Positions 24,301 through 39,300 of a DNA stretch of 64,000 nucleotides are shown here, piece by piece. The notes under the pieces were generated by a model that worked only from the letters and a program-made list of their open reading frames with translations, was not told the DNA's origin and ran no database searches. Origin of the DNA: Ceratothoa steindachneri. Its lineage: Eukaryota; Arthropoda; Malacostraca; Isopoda; Cymothoidae. Position 1 is the first letter of the stretch. Each line of letters starts with the position of its first letter. Both the position numbers and the translations under genes were made by a program. The DNA lies in contig OZ018324.1 in assembly GCA_963969495.1 (NCBI GenBank), positions 155,666,172 to 155,730,171 on the forward strand. The letters run 5' to 3'.

Positions 24301-27300
24301 AGTGAATCGTCAGCTAATAAAACCAGAGACGAGCGATGCGTCGGCTATTCAAACTTTTATGAGTGGTTTCTCTTATCCTCCCCTCTCTAAAATAGGGTGT
24401 AACTACGTACCGAAAGAATGATGCAGTCCCAGAAGAAAGAGGGGTACAAAAACATGAACTCGACTGACTGGGATATACCACCCTGTTGCAGAAGGGAAGC
24501 GCTTGTAAAAGTAATGGAGAAGAAATTGACGCCGCACATCATCTGCACTGAAGACATTTTATACTGCGAGAAAAGCTCCCCTTGCCAGTTCGAGGTGAAG
24601 GAGTCGAAAGTCATGTAACAGATCAGAATAATGATCCCGGAAAGCGTCGTTGATGTGGGTGTGTCTGGCAAAACGAAAAGTCAAAACATTATTTTAACTT
24701 ACATATTCGTACTTTTTCACCATCTGGATTCTCTAAAATCAAGCCTGGCAGCGCTCAGCAACGCTGCTACAGGATCTATATCCACATACCACTGCCTGGG
24801 GGCGACGAAGGTTCCACCTGAACGCCGTTTGGTGTCAAAAACAATACTTCCTGATATCTTTTCCCAAAGAAGAGTGGCCCTGGTGCCTTCGGGCTCACCA
24901 GCGATTGTCATACTAACCTTTATGCCTATTTCACTATCCAGTTGGGATCTACCTGGATAAAGGCAGGTTGGCGAACTACTACTAATACTACCTTCTCCAA
25001 AGATCTCCTAAAGAGGTTCGTAGATAGTCAAGAAGGGGGCGGGGCAACCGGGCTGTGGTTCTGATTGGTGGCAGGCCAGTGAAACTCTGTGGCTGGGCGA
25101 TGTAAGGTTGTTTCAGATTAGAAGTAGGACATTTTGAAACTGGATTTGATGTGTCATGTAGGTAAAATGGGTATGGGGATAAAGTGTGAATATGGTTAAA
25201 ATGAGAATGTGGGTAAAATGAGAATGTGGGTAAAATGAGAATGGGGATAAAATGGGAATATGGGTAAAGTTTGAATCTGGGTAAAATGGGTATGTGGATA
25301 GAGTAGGATTGTAGGTATGTGGGTGAAGTGGTAGAATGTGGATAAAGTGTGAAAGTGGGTAAAATGGGAATGTGGGTAAAATAAGAATTTGGATAGAGTG
25401 GTAATTTAGGTAAAGTGTGAATGTGGGTAAAATGGTAGTGTGGATAGTGTGAATGAGGGTAAAGTGTGAATATGGGTAGTGTCAAAAATATTTCTTCCGA
25501 CATACAGGAAGGAATCATATAATAAATTCAAACTAATTAATGTTAAGCCTCGCCGTTTCCCATTGACAATTAATTATTGTATCTTCTTCTTATTTTTGTC
25601 TGTAACGGTTGGCCAATCGTAAATGTAGATATAGTAATTTATGTCGGGGAACTCCCCCCCCCCCTAGAACCAGATCACTTCTTGGTTCACTATCGCCCTG
25701 AGTGGTTTACGATAAATTTGCTCTTGCCCCTAAAGACTCTGAGCTTCTTATAGGATTTAATTTATAATCCTTTCTCGTGTTTATTAACTGTCGCTTGTTA
25801 TACCCTCGGCATTCGATTGATTGCCCCTTCTTGTAAATATTGAAAGTGGATATACCGAAGCTCTTTCTGCTGTAAGTATTGTACATACGTAAATAGGTAG
25901 TGATCATCATAATCTTTAATTTCAAACTCCTATTGCTGCCTCTTGATAATTTCAGGAGTGTAAATTGTCCGCTTGGTGTGTAAAATAAGGCAACGAATTA
26001 TTCAAAGGCCACTTTATTTTACAAAGTGCGTATGTGAGTAAAGTGTGCATGTGGGTAAAATGGGAATGTGGATAGGGTGGGAATGTGGATAGGGTGGGAA
26101 TGTGGATAGGGTGGGAATGTGGATAAAATGGGAATATGGGTAAAAAGGGTATGTGGATAAAGTAGGTATTTTTTTCTTTCATTGTGGTATCCCATCTGGC
26201 GACTGCCTACTTGGGCATAAGTAGCCGTACACAACAGCCTACTATTAGGCTATATTAAAAAAACAAATAACAATATCTAGATAACACACAACGATAAAAA
26301 GGACAAAGGCTAAAAAAATGATGAGAAAAAGCAAAAAGGCAAGAAGGAATCGCGCTCCGGCGTCGGGATTAGGCCCGCCTCCCCCGGGCGCAGGAACATG
26401 CGACCTACAAAAAGAAACGCACAAAAAAGTCAAATAAAGTGGAACGAACCCGTCCCGAGTACAAGGAACAATAGGTAGCGACCCCGCTCGTCCTGGTACC
26501 GGAAAGGGTATAACGTGCGCGGAGATAACCCACACTGGGACATTCAACAAGGATGTGCCAAACAGTCTGGGGACAATGCAGTCTTCCCAGTATGGCGGAG
26601 GCAAGCGCTCCATCAAAAGGCAGGGCACCCCGTGTGTCCAATTCGAAGACGACACAAAGCAACCAATAGTTGACGTGGCATGGAAACAGTCGCGGCGCAA
26701 TGGCACGCAATTTTAAGTTCCCCTCTTATTGGCCAAACGGCTGCCCGTATTCCTGCCATGTAATCGGTGTGAGGAAGAGCGAAATGCTGGTTTGGTCACC
26801 CAGTCTTCACGGACTCTTTGGCGCCTTCATTCCCCGCATTTCCTACATGTCCAGGAACCCAGCAGAAGATAATCTCGATTTTCGCCCAGCTCGCCAAAAC
26901 CGTGGCGTAACGGCTATCGCGAACTAGGGGATGCAGATATTCCAATACCTCGAGAGCACTCAGGGCGCTTTGTGATTGGCTATCAATCACAATCCGGTCT
27001 CCGAACCGCGCACATCGCGTAATCTCCCGTACTGAGCGGTGTATTACAATCATCTTGGCAGTGAAGACCGACGCAGCGCCTGGCAGAGACCCGCTGACTT
27101 CAAACAGAAGAAATTGGGTGTGAAAACTGACCCCCATTTGGGACTTGGAACCATTCGTATACACTGGCACGGTTCCAGCGTAACACGAAGTGTGCTCCAA
27201 AAAGGCCGAACGCAATACTCCCGGCGCTGTACAAGCTTTAGGAGCAGAGGCGTAGCGACAAATTGTCAAAGGTGGTAACCTCAAGGGCGGCGTTCTGGAC

Positions 27301-30300
27301 AGAACCAGGGGCGCCACCGGTCCGAGAGATATACCTAGCTCTCGAACGAGTTTCCTAGTCTTAAAACCAAATGGCTTAAGGTATGACTGGCGTCTCTCGG
27401 CGGCATAGCCACCGTCGAGATAAGCTGCGGATGCAGTGAGAGTTGTTGACGACTGAGGGAGGCGCTGGGCTCGCGCGTACAGGCAAATAATGCACTTTGC
27501 ACGGCGAAGAGCGAGTGGCATCTCCCCAGCATCGACAAGTAGGCTATCAATGGGGTAAGTGGAGAAGGCACCGGTCGCCAGGCGAAGGCCGGTGTGGTGG
27601 ATTGAGTCCACCTTCCGCAATACACGCTCGGCTGCTGATACATAAAACTCGCATCCGTAGTCGAGCTTCAAACGAACAAAAGATCGATAAAAAAGTAAGG
27701 CAGTAGCCCTATCAGCACTCCAGGCGCTGAACGTCACGCAACAAAGAATCCATAGCGCGGGTATGAGACCCTAAGGCTGCGAATATAAGCCTCTCAGGTG
27801 AGGCGTCGGTCAAATACAAGCCATGGAAACGGTGCGAGTCCATCTCTTCGAGGCGTACCTCATTGAGAAATAAGTCTGGGGCCGTGGATGGCGGCAGAAG
27901 TACACCGCCTTAGTCTTGGCCAAGGAAAACCTATGCCTGTGCAATTCGGCATAGCGAGAAAGGCGGTTCAATGTCTGTTGGAGCCGAAAATCCCGAGTTA
28001 GCATCTGGGCCGCGCCAAGAGATCGAAAGGCCGTCCACGTAGAGCGTAGCAAGGAAATCTTCCGCAGCACCGAGGCGATGCCGTTGATGCTCAGGACATA
28101 GAATGTGACACTGACACTTCCCTGCGGGACATCATCTTCCTGCTCCATCGAACCGGAGAGGGCTCCCCGACCAGTACGCGGAATCGACGATCTCGCAAAA
28201 ATTCAGATATAATGATTGAGAGGCGTCCCCTCGCCCCCATCGTGTGGAGTCTCCATGATACCGTATCACCATGCGGTATCATAGGCCTTCTCCAGATCGA
28301 AAAACACCGTGGCGTAATGCTGTCTACGAAGGAAGACCTCGCCGACGGCATTTTCTAGTCGGAGCAGAGCATCCGACGTGGAATGTAACTTGTGAAAGCC
28401 ACACTGTGAAGAAGACAGATGACCTCCACTATCCAGAAAAAAAGCTACTCTAACATTTACTAATTTTTCCATTAACTTGCACACGCAGGAGGTTAGAGAG
28501 ATTGGGCGGAAACCGGCCGGGATAGAGTGATCTCTCCCCAGTTTGCGAAAAGCAAGTACAGTAGTGATCTACCAGGTATTTGGGAGGATACCCTCTACTC
28601 ACATCGTGTTAAACAAATCTAAGAGAAAGGCCATACCTCGCTCACCCAGGTGTCGAAGCACGGCGTACGTCATATCGTCTGGACCATGGGCGAGGTCCAT
28701 GCACGAAGCGAGAGCGGGACGCAACTCTCAGAGTAAACTTGTCGTTGAGGAGTTCTCCGCCTCTGGAGGTAAAGTCTAGTCGGCGGCCTTCCGCGACATC
28801 ACGACGCGCATTGATTGCTGGCTGAGAGCATCCAGGCTAGAGAATGCGGAGAAAGTTGTCGCGAAGGATTCTGCCGCTGACGCAGGGTCCGAGATTGCGA
28901 TCCCATTCTCCTGGAGAACGGGATGGGGGTCTTGCGAGAACTTGCCCAGAATCCTTTTGACTCGCTTCCACACCTCTAATAGAGGGGTCTGGGTCTTTCC
29001 TGTTAAGTGAAGACACGTATGCTCGCCAACAAGAGCGGCGGGCGTGCTTCGAAATATACAGAAACCTAGCCCTAGTCCGACGAAATTCACCGACAGTGAA
29101 GTCGGTCGGGCGGCGCATGTAGGCATAACGATTCTGATTGAGGGCAGTCTCACACTCGGCCGACCACAACGGGAGTGGTCGGCGTGCAAAACGGCCAGAG
29201 GTTCTAGGAATAGTAGTTAGGTTCACGACGATGAGGTTGCCGGGAGAACTCAACGGCCTCATCTACCGACCTAAACTCCTCGACTGAAACAGAAATCAGT
29301 CATTTTCTAAAACATGGGACCACCGCGCCAAAAACCACCGGAGGGGGGCCTCAGGCGGCAGTCCCAGAAAATCAGGCTGTGCATTCGGAGAGCACAAAGA
29401 TGGATCGTGGCAGGAAAATGAAGCGGTTCTCGGGCAGTGATGCGTAAACTCATCCACATTTAAGAATATCTAGAGCAAAGAAAAGAACGGAGACATCATG
29501 CCGGGTGTAAATCGCGCATCCTCATGTACGGCCCCTATCCTGTGGTGGTGGGGTCGCAAAACCCTTACACCCCGGGAGGGTGGGCAGGGGGCACACGCCC
29601 AGCATGGTCTGCAAAAAGATAGCTAACGGAGAACGGGAGCAGACGAGCCTCCGCATCCCCTCCCAGCTGGCCCTCATTCCCCGCATTTCCTACATGTCCA
29701 GGAACCCAGCAGAGGATAATCTCGACATTCGCCCCACTCGCCAAAACCGTGGCGTCACGGATATCGCGAACCAGGGAATGTAGAGCTTCTAATGCCCCGA
29801 GAGCACTCAGGGCGCTTTGTGAATCGCTATAGATCACAATCCGGTCCCCAAACCGGGCACGTCACCTAGTCTCCCGTACCGAGTGGTGTATTTCCACCAG
29901 CTCGACCGTGAAGACAGACGCAGCGCCTGGCAGAGCCGCGCTGACTTCAAACAGAGGGGATATGGCGAGGAAGCCGACCTCCTCTGCAAGGGTCAAGGGA
30001 ATGAGTTGGAAAGGGCAGGGGGGTGGAAATTGGGGATGGGAAGGTGGCAACATTGAGAGAGTGCATAGAGACTGGCTGTGAAGGAAAGCATGGTTGGTTG
30101 TGGTGCCATGGTAAGGGCTAGGGGGAAGGGATTATGGCTTGTTGAGTAGTCCTGTTTAGAGCCTGGTCATTTACCATTGTAGAGCAGTCAGATTTATTTT
30201 TAAGGTTTTCCAAACACTAATGGAATGTTCAATAAAGAGAAGACCCCGTCTGTCCTGCAATTCTTAGAGAGGCACCCCCCACCCCCCTAAGGTGCTTCAC

Positions 30301-33300
30301 TAAAGGTAACAGGGCTCAGCCCTGAGAAAAGCCAAAGTGCCTAAGTTAAAATGAAACTAAAATAAAAATAAGAGAAAGAAATATAAACAAAAATGATAAA
30401 AAGCATAAATAAAAAAAGAGGCAAAGTGACCAAGATAATAATATAAATAAACAAACTATATGACTTGAAAGGCTTGAAAGCCCAGATGGAGGAACCAAAC
30501 ATAAGAGTTAAATAAAAATATATACCAAGGGAAGAACTTGACCATCCTGGACAGTCATCACAAATCTGAACAGAGGAAACAAAATCAAAAAAAAGAAAAA
30601 GAGAAACACTAGAGATGCCCTTGACACCAGGGCAACCTACAAAACTACTTCACACCTATGAAACCTACCACACATTTCATCACTTTCTTCATTGAATCAA
30701 ATCTAATCGAGAAAAGGACATTTGTACCCCAAGATAATGCAAAGAGACAGAAAGTAAAAGCATCCATCATTACAGCATGGATGGTCAGTCTGATGAGTGA
30801 AACCCCCAGGGCAAATAAGACAACCGCAAGTCCTCATAATAACGAATGTAACAAGTGAATAAAAAAGCAGAGATATTAAGGAAAATGAGGGGGTAGAAGG
30901 GAATAATAACAGTCCTTTTCATTACAAGAAAACCTGTTGACTCCCTTCACTCTTGAGGTGAGAGCCCACCTGCAGCCAATCCAAGAAAGTCTGCGGACAG
31001 GGAGGGGGTCCCAGAAAGTGTCACTCAGAAAAAAACAATTAGTTATACAAATATTCAAATCTAGAATTTTCCTATTCACCCCTGACATCACACAAATGTT
31101 GAAAAAATACAAGGGAGGTCACTTACTTTTATGACTTTCAGAAGATGTCAAAAGAAACAAAGTCATTCCCACTGATATAAATAAAGCAGTTAAATATTCA
31201 TAGTATTCATATTTTCTTGCACTTATAATTTTTCCCATCACCATTGTTGGAATAATTTTGGATGCTTTGGCGAGAACCTGTTCAAGAAGAGAGGAGGAAG
31301 TGGTTAAGATCCAATCCACCCAAATAATACTGAGAAGGATTAACCAAACATAGTGTAAAGACAATACTAAAGAGAAGATATCCCATTATTTTTATTAGGG
31401 GATAGATACAGGTAAAGAAAAGCTCTCCAATCCCAGTTATAAAAAAAAGGAGGTACAAAAATGAACTGTTGAAAAGAGAAAGGAAATGGGTATTAAGGAG
31501 TTAATGATGAAAGCATGCTATAACGAATCACTTCAAAGTAGCAAAGGAAGAAGAATTTGGTAGGGTTTTTATCATTGATTGACACAAACATTTATGAGAA
31601 GGGCAAATGAATATGAAATTAGGGCAGTGTATAAGGAAGAAGAGAAGGAAAGAAAATCAATTTAAGTTGTTTAGGAGTTTGCTGAGATAAAGATAGAAAA
31701 TGAGAGTTAAGCAGTAAATGCTGGCCTTATGAAATTAGGCTTCAAGCTAAACAACTCAAAAGAACAGCATTAACTGTAATACAATGAACTTACCTGAGTT
31801 GGAAAAGATACATATTTGAGGGCTTCATATTGACACCAAGAGCTCATTATATTTGAAAATGAACAAAATGAATACTTATACAGAGGAGCTATGTGGCGTG
31901 GTTGTCGAGTAAAAATAAGATAAATTCCAGAAAGAAGAAAAGCTAAAATTCTATTTACAAATACAAGAAACTGAGAATCCTTAAATTGAGCTCTTGATCC
32001 ACTGTATCCAATGTATTCCTGGAGGATGAACAAAAATATCATGAGATTATTATCCTTATGTCTGAATATTTAGTCAAATATAAAACTATATAATTTGATA
32101 AAGCCTGTCTTATAAAACAAACAATTTGCTGTATAGAAACAATTCTACAAGAGCTAAGCAATATAAGTTACATTGATACTAAGAAGAAAGTGCCCACTGC
32201 TAATTTTAGGTAATATGAATAGAATATGAATAGGTTTCTAACTATAAATATGTTTATTTACTGAGGTAAGTTGCTAAAATTATAAATGTATTTACTTTTT
32301 GTTAAGGTACAGGCGAGCGCTCCATCAAATGGCAGTGTGACCCACGAATGTGCCAATTCAAAGATGACAGAAAGTAACCTAAAGCTATCGCAACATTGAG
32401 GGGTAGATCCATGGAAACAGTTACAGTGCAATGTCATGGTGCAAATTTAAGTTCTCTTCCGCCATCTCCCATCTTCTTTGCCATGCAGCCCAGAGGGCTT
32501 CGCTAAATCCTGCCATGTAGTCTGTTTGGGGAAGAGCAAACAAAATGCAGGTCTGGTCTCCCAGCCCTTGTGGATTCTTTGACACCATCATTAGGACATC
32601 ATTCCCACATGTACAGGAACCCAGCAGAAGATAATCTCAACATCAATTTGGCTCACGGCAACCATGATGTCATGGATACTGTGAATCAGGGGGTCTGGAG
32701 ATTCCAATGCCCAAGATCACTCAGGGTGCTTTGAGAGTCACTGAAGATCACAATCCAGTTTCGGAATAGGGCATGACATTATCTCTCATGTTGGGCAGTG
32801 TATTACCAACAGCTCAGCCAGGAAGATAGACACAGCACCTGGTAGAGGCCTGTTGACTTCAAATAGAGGGGATATGATGTGGAAGCCGACCCCGGTCCTG
32901 TCACTTGGAGCCATCAGTATACCCTGACATGAATTGTGCGTTAAACAGAACAAAATCAATAATCCTAGCGCTGTAGAATATTTGGGAGCATAGTAGTGAC
33001 AAATAGTCAAAAGTGGTACTCTCCAGGGTTGTATCTTGGGCAGAACCAGTGGCACTACTGCCCATGAGGTACAATGAGCTCTCAAAGGAGTTTCCTATCC
33101 GTAAACCAAAGGGTCTGAGGGTATGACTGGCCTCTCTCAGTGGCAGAGGCACCATCAAGATCAACAATAGAAGCAGTGAGTCATTGGTGCTTGAGGCAGG
33201 GTTGGTAAATCCCCAAACCCGGATTATATTACTGTTTTTTTTGGGGGGGGGGGATTTTTCAATTTGAAAAAGCGAGGTTAGGTTTTTTTCTCAAAATTAC

Positions 33301-36300
33301 ACTTTATTTTCAAGACATAAATGCTACTTATCAATATTTTATTCAAAATTCATATTTATGTTTATAATTTCAACAAATATGTATCAAATTAAGGTAATTT
33401 CTTTCCAACAGGTTATGGGTATCATAGGTACCCTAAATTCAATATCAGTGATCTGTTCTTACTATAATACTAGGTAATTATTAATATTATATAAAAATAT
33501 ATAATAAAAATAGAGATAGCTATTCTTTTTCTATGTTATTCTAGTGCTTGTAGCATTTGTTTTTTGAAAAGAAACCCAGAATAAAACTTGGGTTTTATTG
33601 GGCTTTTTTAAACTTTTGTTTTTTTTGCCAACCCTGGATTCATGCAAAATGCACTGTGTATGGTGAAGAATTAGTGGCATCTCCCTGACATCGACAAGTA
33701 GGCTCAAATGTTTTTTTTTTTGTCTTTTTTTAGGAGCCCATCTGGCAACTAACCACTTGGACACAAGTCACCGCACTCACAACAGCCTAGGACTAGGCTA
33801 CTTGAAAATAATATGCAAAAAACAAGAACAATAAAAAAGGGAAAAAGGCAAAAAGCAGGAAGCAAGCTCTGGCGTCCAGGGAAGGTCCGCCTACCCCCCC
33901 ACCCCCCCGGCGCAGGAACGTGTGACCTACAAAGAAAAAAAGCAGAAAAAACTAGTTAAATAAAGGGGAGAAGGCCAGCCTTCACCAAAAACTCGTTAAG
34001 TCCATCAGGTAATGTGCACGAACTCGTCCAGAGTACAAGGGACAGGTGGTAACGACCCCGTCTATCCCAGTACCGGGACAGGTAACGTGCATGGAGATTG
34101 CCCAGAATGGGACATTCAACAAGAATGTGGCAAAAAGTCTGGGGGATAACGCAGTCTTCACAGTAGGGCACAGGCGAGCGCTCCATCAAATAGAGGTGCG
34201 TCCCGCGAGTGGGTCGAATTCGGAGACGACATAAAGCAACTTGAAGCTTTCGGGGCATTTGGGGGTAGGTCCATAGGAACAGTCGCGGCGCAATAGCATG
34301 CAACTTTAAGTTCCCTTCGACCGTCTCGAACCCTCTTTGCCAAGCAGCCTGGAGAGCTGCCTGTATTCCTGCCATGTAGTCGGTGTGAGGAAGAGCGAAA
34401 CGCTGGTCCGGTCGCCCAAGTCTCGCCGACTCTTTGGCACCCTCATCGGAGCACTCATTCCCCGCAATTCCTACATGTCCAGGAACCCAGCAGAATATAA
34501 TCTCGACATCCGCCCGGATTGCCAAAACCGTGGCGTCACGCATATCGCAAACCAGGGGAGGCGGAGATTCCAATACCCCGAGAGCACTCAGGGAGCTTTG
34601 TGAGTTGCTATAGATCACAATCCAGTCTCCGAACCGGGCACGTCGCGTAATCTCTCGTACCGAGTTGTGTATTACCACCAGCTCGGCCGTGAAGACAGAT
34701 GCAGCGCCTGGCAGAGCCCCGCTAACTTCAAACAAAGGATATACGGCATGGAAGCCGACCCCCTCTTAGGAGTTGGATCCATCTGTATACACTAGCTCGG
34801 TTTCAGCGTGAAACGAGGTGTGCTCCAAAAAGGTAGAACCCAAGGCTCCCGGCAATGTAGAAGCTTTGGGAGCAGAGGTGTGGTGACAAATAGCTAAAGG
34901 TGGTACCCTCCAGGGTGGGGTCCTGGGCAGAACCAGGGGAGCCACCGGCCCGAGAGATATACCTAGGTCTCGAAGGAGTTTCCTAGCCCTAAATTCAAAG
35001 GGGACTGTCAAAATCAACTGGGGATGCAGTGAGAGCTGTTGGCGACTGAGGGAGGAGCCGGACTCGCGCGTACAGTCGAATAATGCACTGTACACAGCGT
35101 AGAGCGAATGGAATCTCCACAGCATCAACAAGTAGGCTCTCAATGGGGGAAGTGAGGAAGGCACCGGTCGCCAGACGAAGGCCAGTGTGGTGGATCTAGT
35201 CCACCTTCTACAATACATGCTCAGCTGGGATGCATAAACCTCGCATCCATAGTCGAGCTTCCAACGAACAAAGGATCGATAAAAAATAAGGCAGTAGCCC
35301 TATCAGGGCCCCAAGCGCTGAACGGAGAATATCCATACCATAGGTACAAGAGACCCTAAGGCTGCAAATAAGCCTCCCAGGTGAGGCATCGGTCAAATAC
35401 AAGACCAAAGAAACGGTGCGATTCAACCACTTCCAGGCGTACCCCATTAAGAAATAGGTTTGGGTCAAGGTGGAACCGTGGATGGCGGCACAAGTGCACC
35501 ACATTAGTCTTGGCCAAGTCAATGCCTGTTGGAGTCGACGCTATAGAGTTGGCATCTAGGCCGCGCCAAAAGAGATCGTTATGTCGTCCACGTAGAGCAT
35601 AGAAAGAACATCTTCTGGGGGTACGAGGTGATGCCGTTGATGCTAAGGGTAAAGAGTCTGACTTTGAGTGGGACACCCTCTTCCTGCTCCATTGGGCCAG
35701 AGAGGGCTCCCCCCCACCCCCCGTTACGCGGAATCAACGATCTCGCAAAAATTCAGATATAAACATTGGGAGGCGTCACCTCGCCCCCATCGTATGGAGA
35801 GTCTCCATGATACCATATCACCATGCGGTGGTACCATAGGCCTTCTCCAGATCGAAAAACACCATGGCATAGTGCTGTCTACGAAGGAAGGCCTCGCAGA
35901 CGGCATTTTCCAGTCTGAGCAGAGCATCCAACGTGGAGTGAAACTTACAGAAGCCGCACTGTTCAGAAGACAGATGGCCTCCGCTGTCCAGGAAAAAGGT
36001 TAATCTAACATTTACCAATTTCTCCATCAACATGCACATGCAAGAGGTTAGAGAGATTGGGCGGAAACCGGCCAGGAGTAGAGTGATCTCTCCCCTGTTT
36101 GTGAAAAGCGAGAACGGTAGCGATTCGCCAGGAATCTGGAAGGAGACCCTCCACCCGGATCCTGTTGAACAAATCTAAGAGAAAGGCCATGCCTCGCTCA
36201 CCCAAGTTCGAAGCATGCTGTACGGGACATCGTCCGGACCATGGGCGGTGTCCGCGCACGAAGCAAGAGCGGAATGCAACTCAGTCGCAGTAAACCTGTT

Positions 36301-39300
36301 GTTGAAGGATTCTCTGCCTCTGGAGGTAAAGTACAGCCGGAGGCCTTCTGCGACATCATGACGTGCATTGAATGCTGGCGGTACAGCATCCCGACTAGAG
36401 AATGCGAAGAAAGCGGTCGCGAAGGATTTCGCCACGGACGCGGGGTCCGAGATTGCGGTCCCATTCTCCTGGAGAACGGGAGGGGGGTCCTGCGAGAACT
36501 TGCCCCGAATCCTTTTGACTCGCCTCCACACCTCTGCCAGAGGGGTCTTCCCGTTAAAAGAAGACACGTATGCCCGCCAAGAAGAGCGGCGGGGTGCCCT
36601 AGCCCGACAAAATTCACCGACAATGAAATCGTTCGGGTGGCGCTTATAGCGCATGTAGGAAAACGCTTCTGTTTGAGGGTCGTCTCACACTTAGCCGTTC
36701 ACCACAGGAGTGGTCTGCGTGCAAAACGGCAAGACGTTCTGGGAATAGTAGTCAGGCCCGCGGCGATGAGGTTGCCGGAGAAGAACTCAACGGCATCATC
36801 TACCGACCTAAACTCCTCGACAGAGATAGAGAATTCAGTCATTTCCTGAAATGCAGGCCACCGCACCTGCGCCAAGCACCACCGAGGTGGGCTCTCAGGC
36901 GGCAGTTGCCCTGAAAATGATATTTGATGGGAAAGTGATCACTACCATGGAGGTCATCGACCAACCCCGAATCAAAATCACGCTGTTCATCCGAAGAGCA
37001 CAAAAATAGAACAAGGCAAGAAAATGAAGCGGTTCTCGGACAGTGATGCGTAACTCATCCACATTTATGACACTTATCTCAAGCTCTTCGATCAGATCGG
37101 CAAGGACTTGTCCCCTGGGATTTATTGAGTAATCTCCCCAGAGAGGATGCCTGCCATTTAGATCTCCAAGCAAGAGAAAGAGCCTCAGCAACCATGCCAC
37201 GACGCGGCGGAAGTCCCCCGCGCCCAAGTCAGCTGACGGTGGAATGTACGCAGAAATGATAGAATACCTCCTATCCAGGTGAAGCTGCCCAGCCAATGCC
37301 TGAAAGGAGCTATGTAAAGTGAAAGGAAGAACAGAGACATAATGCCGGGTGTAAACCGCGCATCCCCTAGTCCGGTAATCCTTGTGGTGGTGGGGTCGCA
37401 AGACCCTTATATCCCGGGAGGGTGGGAGGGGGGCACACTCCTAGCATGGTGTCCTGCAGAAAAATAGCTAACGGGGAACGGGACGAGATGAGCCTCTGCA
37501 GCTCCTCCCAGTTGGCCCGGAGTGAACGGCAATTCCATTGAAGGAATATGCTCTCCAGCCCTAGCTTGGAGGAGACGCGGGGGCCCTATTCGAAAAGAAG
37601 ACCCTCACGCAAATGGCCGTACGCTTCCTGAAGGCAGAACCCTGGGCACTGTCGCCTTCGAGTACTTATTAGAGGAGGTTGGGATCGCCATGCGAGTCTT
37701 TTCCTCTTTTCGAGGAACCACCGTCTCTGAGCCACTCAGCCCACCACTAGACGTGGGCGAAGGAGCCGAAGCTCCTTTCTTGCTTTTCTCCTTTCGGGGG
37801 CCAGCTTTAGAAACCCCAGAAGATGGACTGGCGACCAACTTCAGGGGTGTTGCCTCCTGTGAGTCTAATGACTTGGTGGAGGCGCGGGGCCGTTTTGCCT
37901 TACAGGAAACGGTCACGCTGGGGGAAGGGGGGGAAGCCCTGGTTTTAGCCTGGGCTGGGTGTGAACCCTTTGTGCCACCAGCTTCACCAGGGCAGCACCC
38001 GGGTTGAGTAGAAACTGCAGAAGAGCTCTGAATGGGCGTGGAAACAACCTTGCTCGTTGGCCTGGAGCAGAGCGTGTCCTTTTAACCATTGAGGCATAAG
38101 ATGTCCCAGCCAAAGTCAGGCGTGCCAGGACCAAGTCCTTACCCTCGCAGAATGAGAGTCAATCCTGGGCTTGAATGGCTAGGATTTCTTTTTCAAGGGG
38201 ATATGGACCACATTGCTTCGAAGAAGCGGGGTGCTGCTCTCCGCAATTGACCACACACAATTTGGACTTATTGTGTGCAGACTTTACACAGACTTCGTGT
38301 GACCCCGACTTTGCACGTCTACATGAGCGATTCATATGGCCGAAGCGGTGACAGTAATAGCACTGCCGCGGCAGTGGCTTGAATGCCTTCACGCGGTAGT
38401 GGTACCAACCGGCATGCACCGACTCTGGGAGCTTGTCACAGTCGAACGTGATGAAGAGTGTAGGGGTGGGTCTGAAGGGCCCTCCATTTTTTCTCATCAC
38501 ACATTCGACTTTGACCGCCCCATTGTTGGCCAGCTCTAAGGTGATGTCCTCTATGGAGTAGTCACTGAGCTCCCTAACATAAACTACTCCTTTCCTAAAG
38601 TTCATGGTAGAGTGCAGTGTCACACTCACTGGGGTGCAATCAAGTGTCCAGAGAGCACTTATCTTAGCCACCTCGGAGGGATCCGCCGCATTCGCCAGAA
38701 GGCTCCCATCTGAAAAACGGCTCACCTTCGGCTCTCTAACAATTATACTAGCTAATGCTCTCCTCTGATGGATCATGTTGCCCTTGGACAACATGCTGCC
38801 ATCAGTGGAGCAAATAACAAGGAAGTGTTTGAAGTCAGCAGGCTCAAAAACACCAGGTAACCTCTGAATAAGGGGCCCCGATTTTATCGAGGCTCTGCCC
38901 TGTGCACTTTTGGTCTTAGTCATAGTCAGGGGCTCTGCATCCGGGGGGGGAGGGGCCGAGGGGCCGGATGTGCCGATCTTGGCTTGGTCACTTACCAAAG
39001 TGGCAGCAGACCCATCCATCCCCACAGCCCCTGCAGATGGAGAGGAGCCCTGGGTCTTCTTAGTCTTTTTCTTATTTTTTTTTATTTTTAGGAGAGGAGG
39101 GTGGGGAATAAACACGCTTCTCCCCTCCGCCGGCAGAAGCCCCTAGGCCAGATGGACTGGCCTCAGGCCAGGTCCTTCTCCGAGATACACAAGGTCCTGG
39201 TAGTCACAGCGGCACCAGTTGGAGGAGATCCCTCCCCTCCTTGTACTGCCTTGGAAACCCGGGCTGTTTGAGGAGGACTTTGCATAGGGGTGGATTCGGG

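Noticed and set aside
24988..25518. 176-codon frame rich in His, Pro, Tyr (minus)
   Set aside because: Pure translation of the 18-bp minisatellite, whose period is a multiple of three.
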